From Candidatus Gallacutalibacter pullicola (GTDB lineage: Bacteria; Bacillota; Clostridia; Oscillospirales; Acutalibacteraceae), in NCBI GenBank assembly GCA_018712265.1, contig DVHF01000050.1:1-64000 (forward strand): DNA of 64,000 nt, read 5' to 3'. Under the pieces are notes generated by a model. It saw only the letters and a list, made by a program, of their open reading frames with translations, was not told the DNA's origin and made no database searches. Below are positions 1 through 8,844 of the stretch, piece after piece; the first letter of the stretch is position 1; the number at the start of each line of letters is the position of its first letter. The position numbers and the translations under genes are program-made.

Positions 1-12
1 GCCCTTAGGGGT

Positions 13-84
13 TCGGGGGACGATTCCCCCGCGGGGCGGGGGAAATGTCGCGAAGCGACAAAGGGGGACGGCCTGCGTGCAGGT
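13..84 (+). repeat. Palindromic repeat family A, copy 1
   Basis: First of five copies in this window of a ~70-bp element made of three adjacent hairpins. Stem 1 is TTCCCCCGC (24-32) with GCGGGGGAA (36-44), stem 2 is TGTCGC (46-51) with GCGACA (55-60) around a GAA loop, and stem 3 is GCCTGC (71-76) with GCAGGT (79-84). Stem 2 differs from the other copies by a paired A-to-G and T-to-C change that keeps the pairing. The linker AAAGGGGGACGG is conserved. A further palindrome, GGGCTG-AA-CAGCCC, follows at 85-98. Seen directly; function unknown. Confidence 0.8.
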
Positions 85-100
85 GGGCTGAACAGCCCCC

Positions 101-213
101 GACGCCGGGACCTCGCAGGTCCGATAGATCAAAAGCCCAAAACGGCGAGTTTCATATTCTGTGCCCACGGCTCAGCCGCTCCCGACGCCGGGACCTGCAA
201 GGTCCGATAGATC
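101..213 (+). repeat. Palindromic repeat family B, two direct copies
   Basis: Two nearly identical 30-bp units at 101-130 and 184-213 carry a GGGACCT/AGGTCC dyad followed by CGATAGATC. Inverted copies lie at 12541-12564, 12622-12650, 30702-30728 and 37050-37077. The intervening bases (131-183, with the words attctgtgcccacggc) also recur inverted near 12565-12620, so the whole block is one composite unit. The stretch 1-236 contains no gene that can be supported. Confidence 0.7.
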
Positions 214-236
214 ATATTCTGGTGAAGCCTGCGGCT

Positions 237-1427
237 TCAATTACTCTCGTCTTGCTCCGGCGGAACGTAGCTGTGGTCAATCGTGATAACCGCACAGTAG
301 GAGCTGTCGAGATCCGATATTTTCTTCGTGATGTAATCGCTTAAATCCTTATCCCTCAACTTGAATTTAAACGGTACCAGCACGTCGAAAATCAGATTGG
401 AATGTGTCTGCCCCCACACAACACGGAAATCGTGCATCCGGATTTCCGGCGAAATCTCTTTGAGCAGTGCAATTACCTGCTCGCGCAGACGGTTTGTCTG
501 CTCATTGTCAGTATCAACAGGATCCAGATGGATCACCATCTGGATCCCCATGTCGCGCTTGAAATCATGCTCAACCGTGTCGATAATATCGTGGCTCACC
601 ATGATATCCTGCGACGCCGGGACCTCACAGTGCACCGACGCAAAGCAGCGGCCCGGTCCGTAATTATGCACCATCAAATCGTGCAGGCCGATGATCCCGT
701 CATAAGACAGAATCTTTTTATAAATATCATCCACCAGCTTTTTATCCGGGGCCATGCCCAACAGCGGATTCGTCGTTTCTTTTACCAGATTGATCCCTGT
801 AATGATAATCAGCACCGCCACCACGACGCCCATATAGCCATCCAGATTGAAGCCTGTCAGCTTCGTGATCACCGTGCCCAGCAGGATAGCCGATGTGGAA
901 AACACATCGTTAAAGCTGTCGGCGGCAGTGGCTTCAAGCGCCGTGGATCCGATGGTCCTGCCCATCCCGCGGTAGAACAGTCCCTGCCAGACCTTTCCCA
1001 GAATCGATATAATCAGCACTGCCACCGTGACAACGCTGAACTGCGCCTGTTCCGGATGGAAAATCTTTTCGGCAGAGCTTTGAATCAGCTGGATCCCCAA
1101 AAACAGAATCAGGAACGACACAATCAGTCCGGAAATGTACTCCATCCGCGCGTGGCCGTAGGGATGCTCCTCGTCGGCCGGCTTTCCGGACAGCTTGAAT
1201 CCCACCAGCGTCACCACCGACGACGCTGAATCCGACAGGTTGTTTACTGCGTCCGCCGTAATGGCGATGCTGCGGAATATGGTTCCCACCAGAATCTTAA
1301 TCAAAAACAGAATGAAATTCGTCGCAATCCCGACAAGGCTCGCGATCTGGCCGCATTTCTCACGCACCGATGGATCAGAGACGCTCTGACCATCCTTGAG
1401 CAAAATCCGAAGCAAAAGCTTTGACAT
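237..1427 (-). CDS. Cation diffusion facilitator (CDF) metal exporter
   Basis: Predicted proton-coupled exporter of a divalent metal such as Zn, Mn or Fe in the cytoplasmic membrane. The 396-residue product starts with about six hydrophobic helices (roughly residues 25-210). Helix 2 holds ADAVNNLSD and helix 5 holds AADSFNDV, the paired acidic positions of the CDF transport site. The soluble C-terminal half is longer than in FieF-type proteins (~300 residues). It appears to contain two successive copies of the small dimerisation fold: GLHDLMVHNYG and, about 90 residues later, RMHDFRVVWGQ. The ATG at 1427 follows GGGGGAT. Metal specificity cannot be read from the sequence. It stands alone, divergent from the HAD gene. 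Confidence 0.85.
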   Translation of the reverse strand: MSKLLLRILLKDGQSVSDPSVREKCGQIASLVGIATNFILFLIKILVGTIFRSIAITADAVNNLSDSASSVVTLVGFKLSGKPADEEHPYGHARMEYISGLIVSFLILFLGIQLIQSSAEKIFHPEQAQFSVVTVAVLIISILGKVWQGLFYRGMGRTIGSTALEATAADSFNDVFSTSAILLGTVITKLTGFNLDGYMGVVVAVLIIITGINLVKETTNPLLGMAPDKKLVDDIYKKILSYDGIIGLHDLMVHNYGPGRCFASVHCEVPASQDIMVSHDIIDTVEHDFKRDMGIQMVIHLDPVDTDNEQTNRLREQVIALLKEISPEIRMHDFRVVWGQTHSNLIFDVLVPFKFKLRDKDLSDYITKKISDLDSSYCAVITIDHSYVPPEQDESN

Positions 1428-1853
1428 ACTAGGAAATCCCCCAAACAGCTATAAATTTTTCCGGTATTCAGGACAGCATTTTAAGATATATCCCCACTTA
1501 CCCCATCCTATGCGCCAAGCCCCATATCCTGTGCGCAGGAACGGTGTCCCGGCAAATACAAATCCATCAAAAATATTTTTGTCAATTTTACGTATAGATT
1601 CTGTCATCCTGCCTGACACCGCTCCCCATATTTTGACCGATTTATACAAATCATTTTCCCGTTTCCCCGGTTTCCTTAGGGAAAAGGGAGTTTTTTGGAA
1701 AGGGCCTTTTTCCCCTCCCCAAAACACTGTATAATTAAGCACAGAGCGGGTTTTTTTGGAGTTTCCCGCCTTTATGCAGGCCGGACAGCCCCGGAGCGCG
1801 CGCGGGGCCGATCCTTATTTTCAAGCGCGGCAGATAAAGGGAGATCTATCACT
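1428..1853. other. Divergent intergenic region
   Basis: A 426-bp gap between the divergently read CDF transporter and HAD phosphatase genes. It is AT-richer than its surroundings near 1560-1740. On the plus strand a perfect -10 TATAAT lies at 1730-1735 and would serve the HAD gene, but no good -35 sits 16-18 bases upstream. On the minus strand a TTGACA near 1580 has no convincing -10 partner. A 97-codon minus-strand ORF (1449-1742) spans the gap but shows no recognisable protein features. Confidence 0.5.
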
Positions 1854-2498
1854 ATGCCACATCCTCAAAAACTGGTAATTTTTGATCTGGACGGCACACT
1901 CAACCGCACTGAGCTTTTCAGTGTAGGCGCTCATCGTATGGTACAGACGGAATTCGGCTGGAACGCGCAGACTCCGGAGCAGATTAAACGCATTTACGGA
2001 CTTCCCGCAAAGGAATATATCTCCATGCTCCTCCCCGGTGCAGACGAGGAAACCCAACAGAAGTATCTTGCGCGCGTCGATCAGGTGGAACAGGAATGTA
2101 TGGATCTGGCCGAGGCATATCCCGGCTGCAGGCAGCTTATGGACAAGCTGCACGAGGATCACTGCGTTGTGGCTGTCTGCTCCAATGCACCCGCCCACTA
2201 CATCGACAAGGTACTGGAAAAGATCCAGCTTGCGGATCGGATCGACTACAAGCAGCCGCTCGAGCCGCAGATGCAGTCCAAATCGGAAAGCCTGCGCGCG
2301 CTGCTCGACCGCGTACAGCCTGAACAGGGCGCTGTGATGGTGGGCGATACCTCTATGGATCGCATTGCCGCGGACGACAACAATCTGCCTTTCATCGGCT
2401 GTCTGTACGGCTACCGCCCCGAGGAAATGCAGAACGAACCCTACCGGGTTTCCAGACCGGATGAAATCGCCGATCTGGTACATCAAATTCTTGGCTGA
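1854..2498 (+). CDS. HAD-family phosphatase
   Basis: Haloacid dehalogenase superfamily hydrolase of 214 residues, probably a small-molecule phosphatase of the phosphoglycolate phosphatase/beta-phosphoglucomutase type. Motif I is FDLDGTLNRTE (residues ~9-19, with both catalytic Asp), motif II is VCSNAP, the motif III Lys is likely in the KSES segment, and motif IV is MVGDTSMD with the acidic pair for Mg. The region between motifs I and II is the helical cap. I chose the ATG at 1854 because AAAGGGAG lies just upstream and motif I follows at once; a longer in-frame start at 1695 would include the promoter -10. A strong terminator follows. Substrate unknown. Confidence 0.85.
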   Translation: MPHPQKLVIFDLDGTLNRTELFSVGAHRMVQTEFGWNAQTPEQIKRIYGLPAKEYISMLLPGADEETQQKYLARVDQVEQECMDLAEAYPGCRQLMDKLHEDHCVVAVCSNAPAHYIDKVLEKIQLADRIDYKQPLEPQMQSKSESLRALLDRVQPEQGAVMVGDTSMDRIAADDNNLPFIGCLYGYRPEEMQNEPYRVSRPDEIADLVHQILG

Positions 2499-2543
2499 TA
2501 TTCCCTGAAAGAACTTTTCAGCCATCCCTGAAAGATGCAACAG

Positions 2544-2587
2544 AAAATCTCCCGCTGCGGCAATCACCGGCGGGAGATTTTATTTTT
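2544..2587 (+). terminator. Rho-independent terminator of the HAD gene
   Basis: A 12-bp perfect stem, AAAATCTCCCGC (2544-2555) with GCGGGAGATTTT (2570-2581), is followed by TATTTTTT. It begins 46 bases after the HAD stop codon. Confidence 0.9.
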
Positions 2588-2888
2588 TGTCAAAACCCGT
2601 TTTCAAGGTTCTTTTCCATTATATTCATGATACCCTGTGTTAGTCAAGGCTTATGTGAAACTCACCGTTCCGCAGAAATGAATACCAGAACATACCGGCA
2701 TGACAAATCACTTTTTCGGTAAGCCTTATCAGGGGTACCTGAAAAGCCTCCGGCACCGAAATTCTACCGACAAACAGCGTCCGCTGTGCTGCCCACCTTT
2801 ACAGTATGAAAGTATTACAGCGGATTGGCGCATTATGTCCACTATTTTCCAGCAGATTTTCCCACAACTTTGACTTTTCAGATATACC
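2588..2888. other. Intergenic, nothing recognised
   Basis: About 300 bases between the HAD terminator and the 3' end of corA. I see no ORF with coding character, no repeat from the families found elsewhere, and no clear terminator for corA on the minus strand. Confidence 0.5.
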
Positions 2889-3812
2889 TTAAAACATATC
2901 CTTCTTTTTCAGGATCAGATACGCCAGGAACATACACACCGCCATGATCACTATTGTGACCCAGAAATACGGATATGGCAGCCCCTCCACGTTCATACCG
3001 TAAAGACCTGAAATCACAGTAGGGATGGAAACAATCAGCGTCAGGGACGCGAGCACTTTCATCACCATATTCAGGTTATTGGAAATCATCGACGCAAAGG
3101 CGTCCATGCTGTTCGACAAAATATTCAGCTGCGTGATGGACATGTCGATCGCCTGCTTGACTTCAATGAGCACATCCTCCAGCAGATCCTGATCCTCCTC
3201 GTACAGCTTGATGACGCGTCCGCGCATGATCTTTTCCATCGTCAGTTCGTTGCCCTTGAGCGACGACGAGAAATACACCAGCGATTTCTGGATATCCATG
3301 AACTGGAGCAGTTCCGTATTGCGCATGGAACGGCGCAGCTCCAATTCCACCTGATCGCTGATACGGTAAATCTGTTTGAGGTATTGCAGGTATTTTGCCG
3401 CGATGCGCAGCATTAAATACAGGACAAAACGCGTTTTCAGGTTTGTCTGCACACCCTTGACAAGCCCCTCGGAAAATTCCACCAGCACAGAATTTTCCTC
3501 CGAGCAAATGGTAATCACATTTTTTTCCGTAATGATCACACCAAGCGGCTTTGTGCTGTACACGAGACTTTTCCCCGTATTTTCCACCACCGGCAGATCC
3601 ACGATAATCAGCGTTGAATTCTCCTCGCTGTCCACGTGGGAGGATTCCTCCTCATCAAGCGCGGCCCGGAAGAAGTCCGGTTCAATATCAAACTGTTCAA
3701 TCAGCCCGGCGATCTCCTCGTCCTCCGGGGCGATGCAGCTAATCCAGCAGCCCGGCTCCGCCTGCTCCAGACGCTTCATTTCCCCGTCGAACGTCTTATA
3801 ATAAAACAGCAT
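2889..3812 (-). CDS. corA: CorA-family Mg2+ channel
   Basis: Magnesium (or cobalt/nickel) channel of the CorA/2-TM-GxN superfamily, 307 residues, typical for the family. The N-terminal ~240 residues form the cytoplasmic funnel, with long charged helices. Two transmembrane helices lie at the C-terminus, separated by the signature YGMNVEGLP around residue 271, the selectivity loop of the pentameric pore. The C-terminal tail KKKDMF is positively charged, as in CorA. The ATG at 3812 has AAGGAG upstream. Between the gene and the nearest good promoter (4644-4671) lies an array of ~103-bp repeats, so the mRNA leader could be over 800 nt. Confidence 0.9.
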   Translation of the reverse strand: MLFYYKTFDGEMKRLEQAEPGCWISCIAPEDEEIAGLIEQFDIEPDFFRAALDEEESSHVDSEENSTLIIVDLPVVENTGKSLVYSTKPLGVIITEKNVITICSEENSVLVEFSEGLVKGVQTNLKTRFVLYLMLRIAAKYLQYLKQIYRISDQVELELRRSMRNTELLQFMDIQKSLVYFSSSLKGNELTMEKIMRGRVIKLYEEDQDLLEDVLIEVKQAIDMSITQLNILSNSMDAFASMISNNLNMVMKVLASLTLIVSIPTVISGLYGMNVEGLPYPYFWVTIVIMAVCMFLAYLILKKKDMF

Positions 3813-4058
3813 CGGCTTCTCTCCTTATGGTCCGCAACGGCCGCAAGGCTAAGCCCAACCCAACAGTACAATTCGCAGGTTCTCCGATGAAGATTCCGAA
3901 GTTCCCGAACCATCTCAAAAGCACTCTGCAAATTGTCGGATCGCACTATTCTGCCTGTTCAAGGCGGCACATTGCTTTTTTCCGTATTCGTCCACTATCT
4001 ACAGGGTCAGGTTTCAAAATGCCACCTCCTGATCTGATTCAAATAAATCATCTGCGGC

Positions 4059-4655
4059 ACCTGCGGTGAGCAGATCGCGCCCGCTCCCTCCGGTCGCCCG
4101 GCTGGGTGCTCAATTGGGCTAAGATGCCCGCGTTTGTAGTTTCCTGCTGATATTATACCACACCTGCGGTGAGCAGATCGCGCACGCTTCCTCCGGTCGC
4201 CCGGCTGGATGCTCAATTGGGCTAAGATGCCCGCGTTTATAATACTCTGCTGATATTATACCACACCTGCGGTGAGCAGATCGCGCACGCTCCCTCCGGT
4301 CGCCCGGCTGGGCATACGATCGGGCTATCATGTCCACATTGCAGCCTCTCCGCGGATATAAATATCCCTGACAAGCTTTCCGCCGCGACAGAGTATTCAA
4401 GGTTGTCAGCGTTTCCGCGGAGGTCACGACGCGCAACGCGAATTACGTCAAGGCTTAGCCTTGCGCGCACGCTCCCCTCCGGTCGCCCGGCTTGGTGGTC
4501 GATTGAGCTATAATGCCCGCGTTTGTAGTTTCCTGCTGATATTATACCACACCTGCGGTGAGCAGATCGCGCACGCTCCCTCCGGTCGCCCGGCTTGGTG
4601 GTCGATTGAGCTATAACTCCCGCGTTTGTAGTTTCCTGCTGATATTATACCACGG
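4059..4655 (-). repeat. Tandem array of a ~103-bp repeat (family C)
   Basis: Unit starts at 4059, 4162, 4265 and 4551 share acctgcggtgagcagatcgc, with exact 103-bp spacing for the first three. A partial unit (~4470-4550) lacks its left end, and unit 3 is interrupted by other repeat sequence (~4310-4470). On the minus strand each complete unit begins with GTGGTATAATATCAGCAGG, an extended -10 (TGGTATAAT), followed by the words GCGGGCAT, GCCCAAT and CCGGGCGACCGGAGGGAGCG. Diverged copies lie at ~13.07, 19.1, 20.05, 30.87, 37.48 and 40.2 kb. It is not CRISPR: units are contiguous and there are no unique spacers. Confidence 0.85.
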
Positions 4656-4671
4656 ATGCTGGTTTTTTCAA
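4644..4671 (-). promoter_or_regulatory. Promoter at the upstream edge of the repeat array
   Basis: On the minus strand TTGAAA (4666-4671) and an extended TGGTATAAT (-10 at 4644-4649) are separated by 16 bases. It is the only unit in the array with a recognisable -35 and points toward corA. Confidence 0.6.
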
Positions 4672-4782
4672 GCATCGTCCAGATATTTGAAAGATATCTC
4701 AAAAATATGGCTGATTTCAGCTGAAAATGGCCGGAAATTCCCGAAAACAGGAATATTTCTTTTTACAAAACCTTTTTCCAGC

Positions 4783-4815
4783 AAAAAACGGCATCCGATA
4801 GAAACATCGGATGCC
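4783..4815 (-). terminator. Rho-independent terminator of ftsZ
   Basis: A 10-bp perfect stem, GGCATCCGAT with ATCGGATGCC (4790-4799 and 4806-4815), is followed on the minus strand by GTTTTTT. It lies about 50 bases after the ftsZ stop and ends the division cluster. Confidence 0.9.
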
Positions 4816-4863
4816 ATTTATATATTCCTGATCTACGGGACGGCCAACTGTATCCCTGAAAAA

Positions 4864-5970
4864 TCATTTGCGGCCGCGTCCAAAAATATCCATAATATTG
4901 ATGAAATCTGTATCGTCATCATCGATCGACTGGGCCTGCTGCGCAGCGGCCGGCTGCTCCTGCGGCTGTGCAGAAGCTTTCGGCGCTTCCTCCTCCGGAA
5001 GGGCCGTGCCGTCATGAGTCGGGAATCCCGTCGCAATCACGGTGACGCTCATCTCATCGTCCATATTCTCATCGAAAGCGACACCCCAAATGATATTCGC
5101 ATCCTCATGCACGTTATCCGAAATCATCTTGGAAGCCACATCGACTTCGTCCATGCTGATATCCGGCGAAGCGGTGATATTGATGATCACGCCCTTGGCG
5201 CCGTTAATGGAGGTTTCGAGCAGCGGACTGGAAATAGCCGCGCTCGCAGCCTGCTGTGCCTTATCCTTACCGGAAGCACGTCCCACGCCCATATGAGCAT
5301 AGCCGGCATCCTTCATCACAGTAGTGACATCGGCAAAGTCAAGGTTGACGATTCCCGGCAGCTGGATCAGGTCGGAAATACTCTGTACACCCTGACGCAG
5401 GACGTCATCCGCCACACTGAACGCGTTCGCCAGCGTGATGCGCTGTTCACTGACCAGCTTCAGTCTTTCGTTCGGGATTACCACAAGGGAATCCACATGC
5501 TCACGCAGAGCGGCAATACCGCCCTCCGCCTGTTCCATGCGGCGGCGTCCCTCAAAAGCAAACGGCTTTGTTACCACGCCGACCGTCAGGATCCCCATAT
5601 CGCGGGCAATTTCCGCCACAACGGGGGCCGCGCCTGTACCGGTTCCGCCGCCCATTCCGGCAGTGATAAACACCATATCGCTGCCGCGAATTGCAGCGGC
5701 AATTGCTTCGCGGCTCTCATCGGCGGCTTTCTGGCCCATTTCCGGTTTGGAGCCTGCGCCCTTGCCGTGCGTGACCTTCTCACCGATCTGAATTTTCTGC
5801 GACGCCTTGGAACGGTTCAGGGCCTGCTTGTCCGTATTTACTGTGATAAACTCCACGCCGTGCACGCCCACAGTCACCATGCGGTCCACGGCGTTGCCAC
5901 CGCCCCCGCCGACGCCAATAATTTTTATCTGAACATTGTTTTCAATGTCGTTGGCAATTTCAAAAGACAT
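4864..5970 (-). CDS. ftsZ: Cell division GTPase FtsZ
   Basis: Tubulin homologue that polymerises with GTP into the Z-ring at mid-cell. The 368-residue product has the N-terminal nucleotide loop [13 protein letters not shown], the tubulin signature [13 protein letters not shown] around residue 105, and the T7 synergy loop [10 protein letters not shown]. The ATG at 5970 is chosen over the longer reading frame because GGGGGAC lies 8 bases upstream and homologous FtsZ begins at this point. After a Gln/Ala-rich linker the C-terminus ends [13 protein letters not shown] rather than the usual D-I-P-x-F-L-R type tail. It is the last gene of the dcw cluster, separated from ftsQ by 314 bases with its own promoter. 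Confidence 0.97.
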   Translation of the reverse strand: MSFEIANDIENNVQIKIIGVGGGGGNAVDRMVTVGVHGVEFITVNTDKQALNRSKASQKIQIGEKVTHGKGAGSKPEMGQKAADESREAIAAAIRGSDMVFITAGMGGGTGTGAAPVVAEIARDMGILTVGVVTKPFAFEGRRRMEQAEGGIAALREHVDSLVVIPNERLKLVSEQRITLANAFSVADDVLRQGVQSISDLIQLPGIVNLDFADVTTVMKDAGYAHMGVGRASGKDKAQQAASAAISSPLLETSINGAKGVIINITASPDISMDEVDVASKMISDNVHEDANIIWGVAFDENMDDEMSVTVIATGFPTHDGTALPEEEAPKASAQPQEQPAAAQQAQSIDDDDTDFINIMDIFGRGRK

Positions 5971-6284
5971 CTTTTTTGTCCCCCTTCTGCTTTTTATCTG
6001 CCGTCCTGATTTCCTTCCTTTTTTGAACTGCATGTGCCCTGCAATCCATCAACGGCAGAAAAAACACGGCCCCCGCCGCACCTATTTTGCCGCTACATAT
6101 TCATAGTAATAATTTATCACTTTTTGGATTAAATTTCAATAAAATTCTTTATCCGTCAATCAAAATTATTAGATCTATCAATATTTTGCCTATTTTCTTA
6201 CAGACATTTTAATCATATTGTCTTTTCGCCGGGAAAAATATGGAAGGTTTTTCGGGAATCCCCACATTTCCCGCCGCCAGAGGC
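5971..6284 (-). promoter_or_regulatory. ftsQ-ftsZ intergenic region with candidate ftsZ promoter
   Basis: This AT-rich 314-bp gap holds, on the minus strand, TTGAAA (6134-6139), a 17-base spacer and TAAATT (6111-6116). A further TTGACG (6154-6159) lies upstream without a good -10. The predicted leader is about 135 nt and contains a C/G-rich stretch (GGTGCGGCGGGGGCC). Confidence 0.55.
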
Positions 6285-7190
6285 CTATTCTGCGGCGGCA
6301 GAACTGCTTTCCGGCGCACTCTCCTGGGGTTCTTCTGACGAGGATTCCGGTTCTTCGCGCGAAGCATTTTCTTCAAAATTGGCGCGATTTGATTCTTTGC
6401 AGTAGGAAAGGTCAAGCACTCCCTGCGCTTCTGCCATATCGGGCTCGCTCAGGATCGTTTTTGCAAACCGCACTTTAAAATCAATATCCGACGGCAATCC
6501 AAATTCCATTGTAATACGCCCGTCATATTCCACCACTATATCGTAAAGATTCGTCAGATCCATCCGGGTGATGGGCGCGATTCCGTGCTCTGCCAGCGAC
6601 TGCGCCAGTTCCGTGAACATCTCCTGCTTTTCCGGATCCTCATAAACGATCTTTTTCCCTAAATCTGCGGATTTCAGATCCAGCCCTTCGATCAGCGAAT
6701 ATCCCTCCGGGATCGCGCTGGTAATTTCCAGAACCTTTCCTTCCGGAGACACAATCGCATATCCGCCGCCATATTCCACAGCGCCGGAAATTTCCGCTTC
6801 CTCTACTGTAATCAGTATTTTCGCGGGCAGGCGGCGCGAAACCTTTGCCCGCCCAATATAAGGAAGCTTTTCCTCAATCTGCTGTTTTGCGGTGGCGGTA
6901 TCTGCCAGAAACAGGTTTTCTCCGACTTCGATGCCGCTCATCTGCACGATTTCCTGCTCGGTATAGCGGGACTGGCCCGTTACCTGGATGGTATCTATCC
7001 GGAACAGCACCGTGATCGACAGCACTACCGCCGCACCGATTGCTATCAGGAAAGTCACCAGATAAAAAATCAGCAGGAGGCGCTTTCTGCGCCGGGCTTT
7101 CCGGCTTGCGGCCGCGCGGCGTTTTTCTCTGCCCTTGTGCGGTGCAGAGGCGCCGGAAGTATTCCTTTTTTGATTTTTACTTCCTTTCAT
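6285..7190 (-). CDS. ftsQ: Cell division protein FtsQ/DivIB
   Basis: Bitopic membrane protein of the divisome that links the early Z-ring proteins to septal peptidoglycan synthesis. The 301 residues comprise a Lys/Arg-rich cytoplasmic N-terminus (~1-37), one transmembrane helix (~38-62), and a POTRA domain beginning FRIDTIQVTGQSRYTEQEI with the conserved ENLF. A beta domain follows, and then a Ser/Glu/Pro-rich acidic tail after about residue 270. ATG at 7190 with GAGAGGAT upstream. It lies downstream of murA, separated by a 290-bp repeat-filled gap, the order ftsW-murG-murA-ftsQ-ftsZ being familiar from Firmicutes. Confidence 0.88.
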   Translation of the reverse strand: MKGSKNQKRNTSGASAPHKGREKRRAAASRKARRRKRLLLIFYLVTFLIAIGAAVVLSITVLFRIDTIQVTGQSRYTEQEIVQMSGIEVGENLFLADTATAKQQIEEKLPYIGRAKVSRRLPAKILITVEEAEISGAVEYGGGYAIVSPEGKVLEITSAIPEGYSLIEGLDLKSADLGKKIVYEDPEKQEMFTELAQSLAEHGIAPITRMDLTNLYDIVVEYDGRITMEFGLPSDIDFKVRFAKTILSEPDMAEAQGVLDLSYCKESNRANFEENASREEPESSSEEPQESAPESSSAAAE

Positions 7191-7209
7191 CCAAAATCCT
7201 CTCTCTATT

Positions 7210-7481
7210 TTTACAGGGTTTCACCCTGATTTGACTTTTCTCCCTGCCCGGGCAAGGCTAAAAGGAACCGTCTCGACACTACGGTTCGATAACCTGCGCG
7301 CTCGGGCGGAAATGGGTCCGGGACTACGTCCCGGCGCGGGTCGAGGGGAAGATTCCCCCACCGTGTGGGGGAAATGTCACGAAGTGACAAAAGGGGACGG
7401 GCCGCGTGCGGCGCAACCCCTCGGAGTAGAGTGCAGGGACTTTTAGTCCTTGCCGGGGGTCCAGGGGGTAGAACCCCCTGG
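7210..7481 (+). repeat. Repeat block G-F-A between murA and ftsQ
   Basis: The gap carries a partial family G module (CCTGCCCGGGCA near 7242), the family F dyad GAACCGT/ACGGTTC (7264-7287), and family A copy 2 (7345-7412). In the A copy stem 1 is TTCCCCCAC with GTGGGGGAA, a compensatory G-to-A/C-to-T change against copies 1, 4 and 5; stems 2 and 3 are TGTCAC/GTGACA and GCCGC/GCGGC. A CCAGGGGG/CCCCCTGG palindrome adjoins the murA stop codon. Confidence 0.8.
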
Positions 7482-8741
7482 TTAGCTGGAGGTTCGCAGT
7501 ATGCTGGCACCGAGGGAGGCGAGGCTTTCTTCGAGCCGTTCGTAGCCGCGGTCAATGTGCTTGAGACCCGAAATCTCTGTGCGCCCCTCTGCGGCCAGAC
7601 CTGCCACGACGAGCGCCGCGCCGCCGCGCAGATCGGGCGCCTCTACCGGCGCGCCGGACAGCCGCCGGACTCCCTCCACCACCGCAACACGGCCCTCCAC
7701 CTTGATGTTCGCGCCGAGACGGAGAAGTTCCCCGACATGCTTGTATCGGCTCTCAAAAATATTTTCCACAAATACGCTGGTGCCGTCCGCCAGGGATTCC
7801 ATCGCCATCACCGGCGCCTGTGAATCCGTCGGGAATCCCGGATACGGCATTGTGCGGATCCCTTTCACCGAACAGAGCCGCGGCGGCGGTGCTATTTCCA
7901 GTCGATCCTCCTGGCATTTGATGTGGCATCCCGCTTCCTCAAATACCGAGAGCACCGGATTCAAATGTATGGAATTGACCCCGGCAAGCGAAATTTTGCT
8001 GCCTGTGATGGCTGAAGCTGCCAAAAATGTCGAGGCCGCGATCCTGTCCGGAATCACCCTGTGTTCACAGCCGCCAAGGGACTGCACGCCTTCAATCACA
8101 ATCGTGCTTTCCCCTGCCCCTGAAATTTTGGCCCCGCATTGGCACAGAAAATCTGCCAAATCGCAGATCTCCGGCTCGCGTGCGGCATTGGAAATAATCG
8201 TTGTCCCGTCGGCGCGGGAAGCCGCAATCATCACGTTTTCCGTCGCACCGACGCTCGGGAACGACAATGAAATCCGTGCGCCGCGCAGACCGCCGGGCGC
8301 AGAGCAGTCCAGACAGCCGTGATCCTCCCGGATCACCGCGCCCATCCGCCGCAGCGCCGCCAGATGCAGGTCGATCGGCCTGGGACCAAGCTCACAGCCG
8401 CCCGGGAAGCTCAGCCGCGCGCTGCCCGCACGGCTGATGATCGCGCCCAAAAATACAATCGAGGAACGCATTTCACGCATCAGACAGTCGGGGATATCGT
8501 CCCTGTCCATGCCCGCCGGATCCACAAAAACGCTGCTGCCCTCGCGTTCCACCTGACAGCCCAAATGACGCAGGATCCGCATCGCGGTTTCCACATCGGA
8601 CAGCACGGGACAGTTATGTAGCACGCAGCCCGCACTGCAAAGCATCGACGCCGCCAGCAGCGGCAGTACGCTGTTTTTGGCCCCATGCACTGTAATTTCC
8701 CCCGCAAGCCTGCTCGGGCCCTCTATAAGAAGCTTTTCCAC
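7482..8741 (-). CDS. murA: UDP-N-acetylglucosamine 1-carboxyvinyltransferase
   Basis: Catalyses the first committed step of peptidoglycan synthesis, transfer of enolpyruvate from PEP to UDP-GlcNAc, in the cytoplasm. The 419-residue product has the substrate-binding Lys-Asn pair in VHGAKNSVLP near the N-terminus. The catalytic loop is GGCELGPRPIDLHL, whose Cys corresponds to Cys115 of E. coli MurA, so the fosfomycin-sensitive residue is present. I prefer the GTG at 8741: GGGAAAGGG sits 9 bases upstream and homologues start here. In-frame ATGs exist at 8804 and 8771. The stop codon touches the edge of a repeat block. murG lies upstream in the operon. Confidence 0.95.
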   Translation of the reverse strand: MEKLLIEGPSRLAGEITVHGAKNSVLPLLAASMLCSAGCVLHNCPVLSDVETAMRILRHLGCQVEREGSSVFVDPAGMDRDDIPDCLMREMRSSIVFLGAIISRAGSARLSFPGGCELGPRPIDLHLAALRRMGAVIREDHGCLDCSAPGGLRGARISLSFPSVGATENVMIAASRADGTTIISNAAREPEICDLADFLCQCGAKISGAGESTIVIEGVQSLGGCEHRVIPDRIAASTFLAASAITGSKISLAGVNSIHLNPVLSVFEEAGCHIKCQEDRLEIAPPPRLCSVKGIRTMPYPGFPTDSQAPVMAMESLADGTSVFVENIFESRYKHVGELLRLGANIKVEGRVAVVEGVRRLSGAPVEAPDLRGGAALVVAGLAAEGRTEISGLKHIDRGYERLEESLASLGASILRTSS

Positions 8742-8844
8742 TGTCAAACACCCTTTCCCGCCAGGGGCCATACCGCCCGGCAAAACAAGTTTCTGTTTTC
8801 CCATACTATGCAGAAACAGGATGTTTGTGCTTTTGAGGCAAATT

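Noticed and set aside
1449-1742. A 97-codon minus-strand ORF in the CDF-HAD gap
   Set aside because: Its composition looks non-coding, it overlaps the HAD promoter -10 on the other strand, and there is no family resemblance.
4059-4655. CRISPR array
   Set aside because: The units are contiguous ~103-bp repeats with no unique spacers of 30-40 bases and no cas gene in the window.
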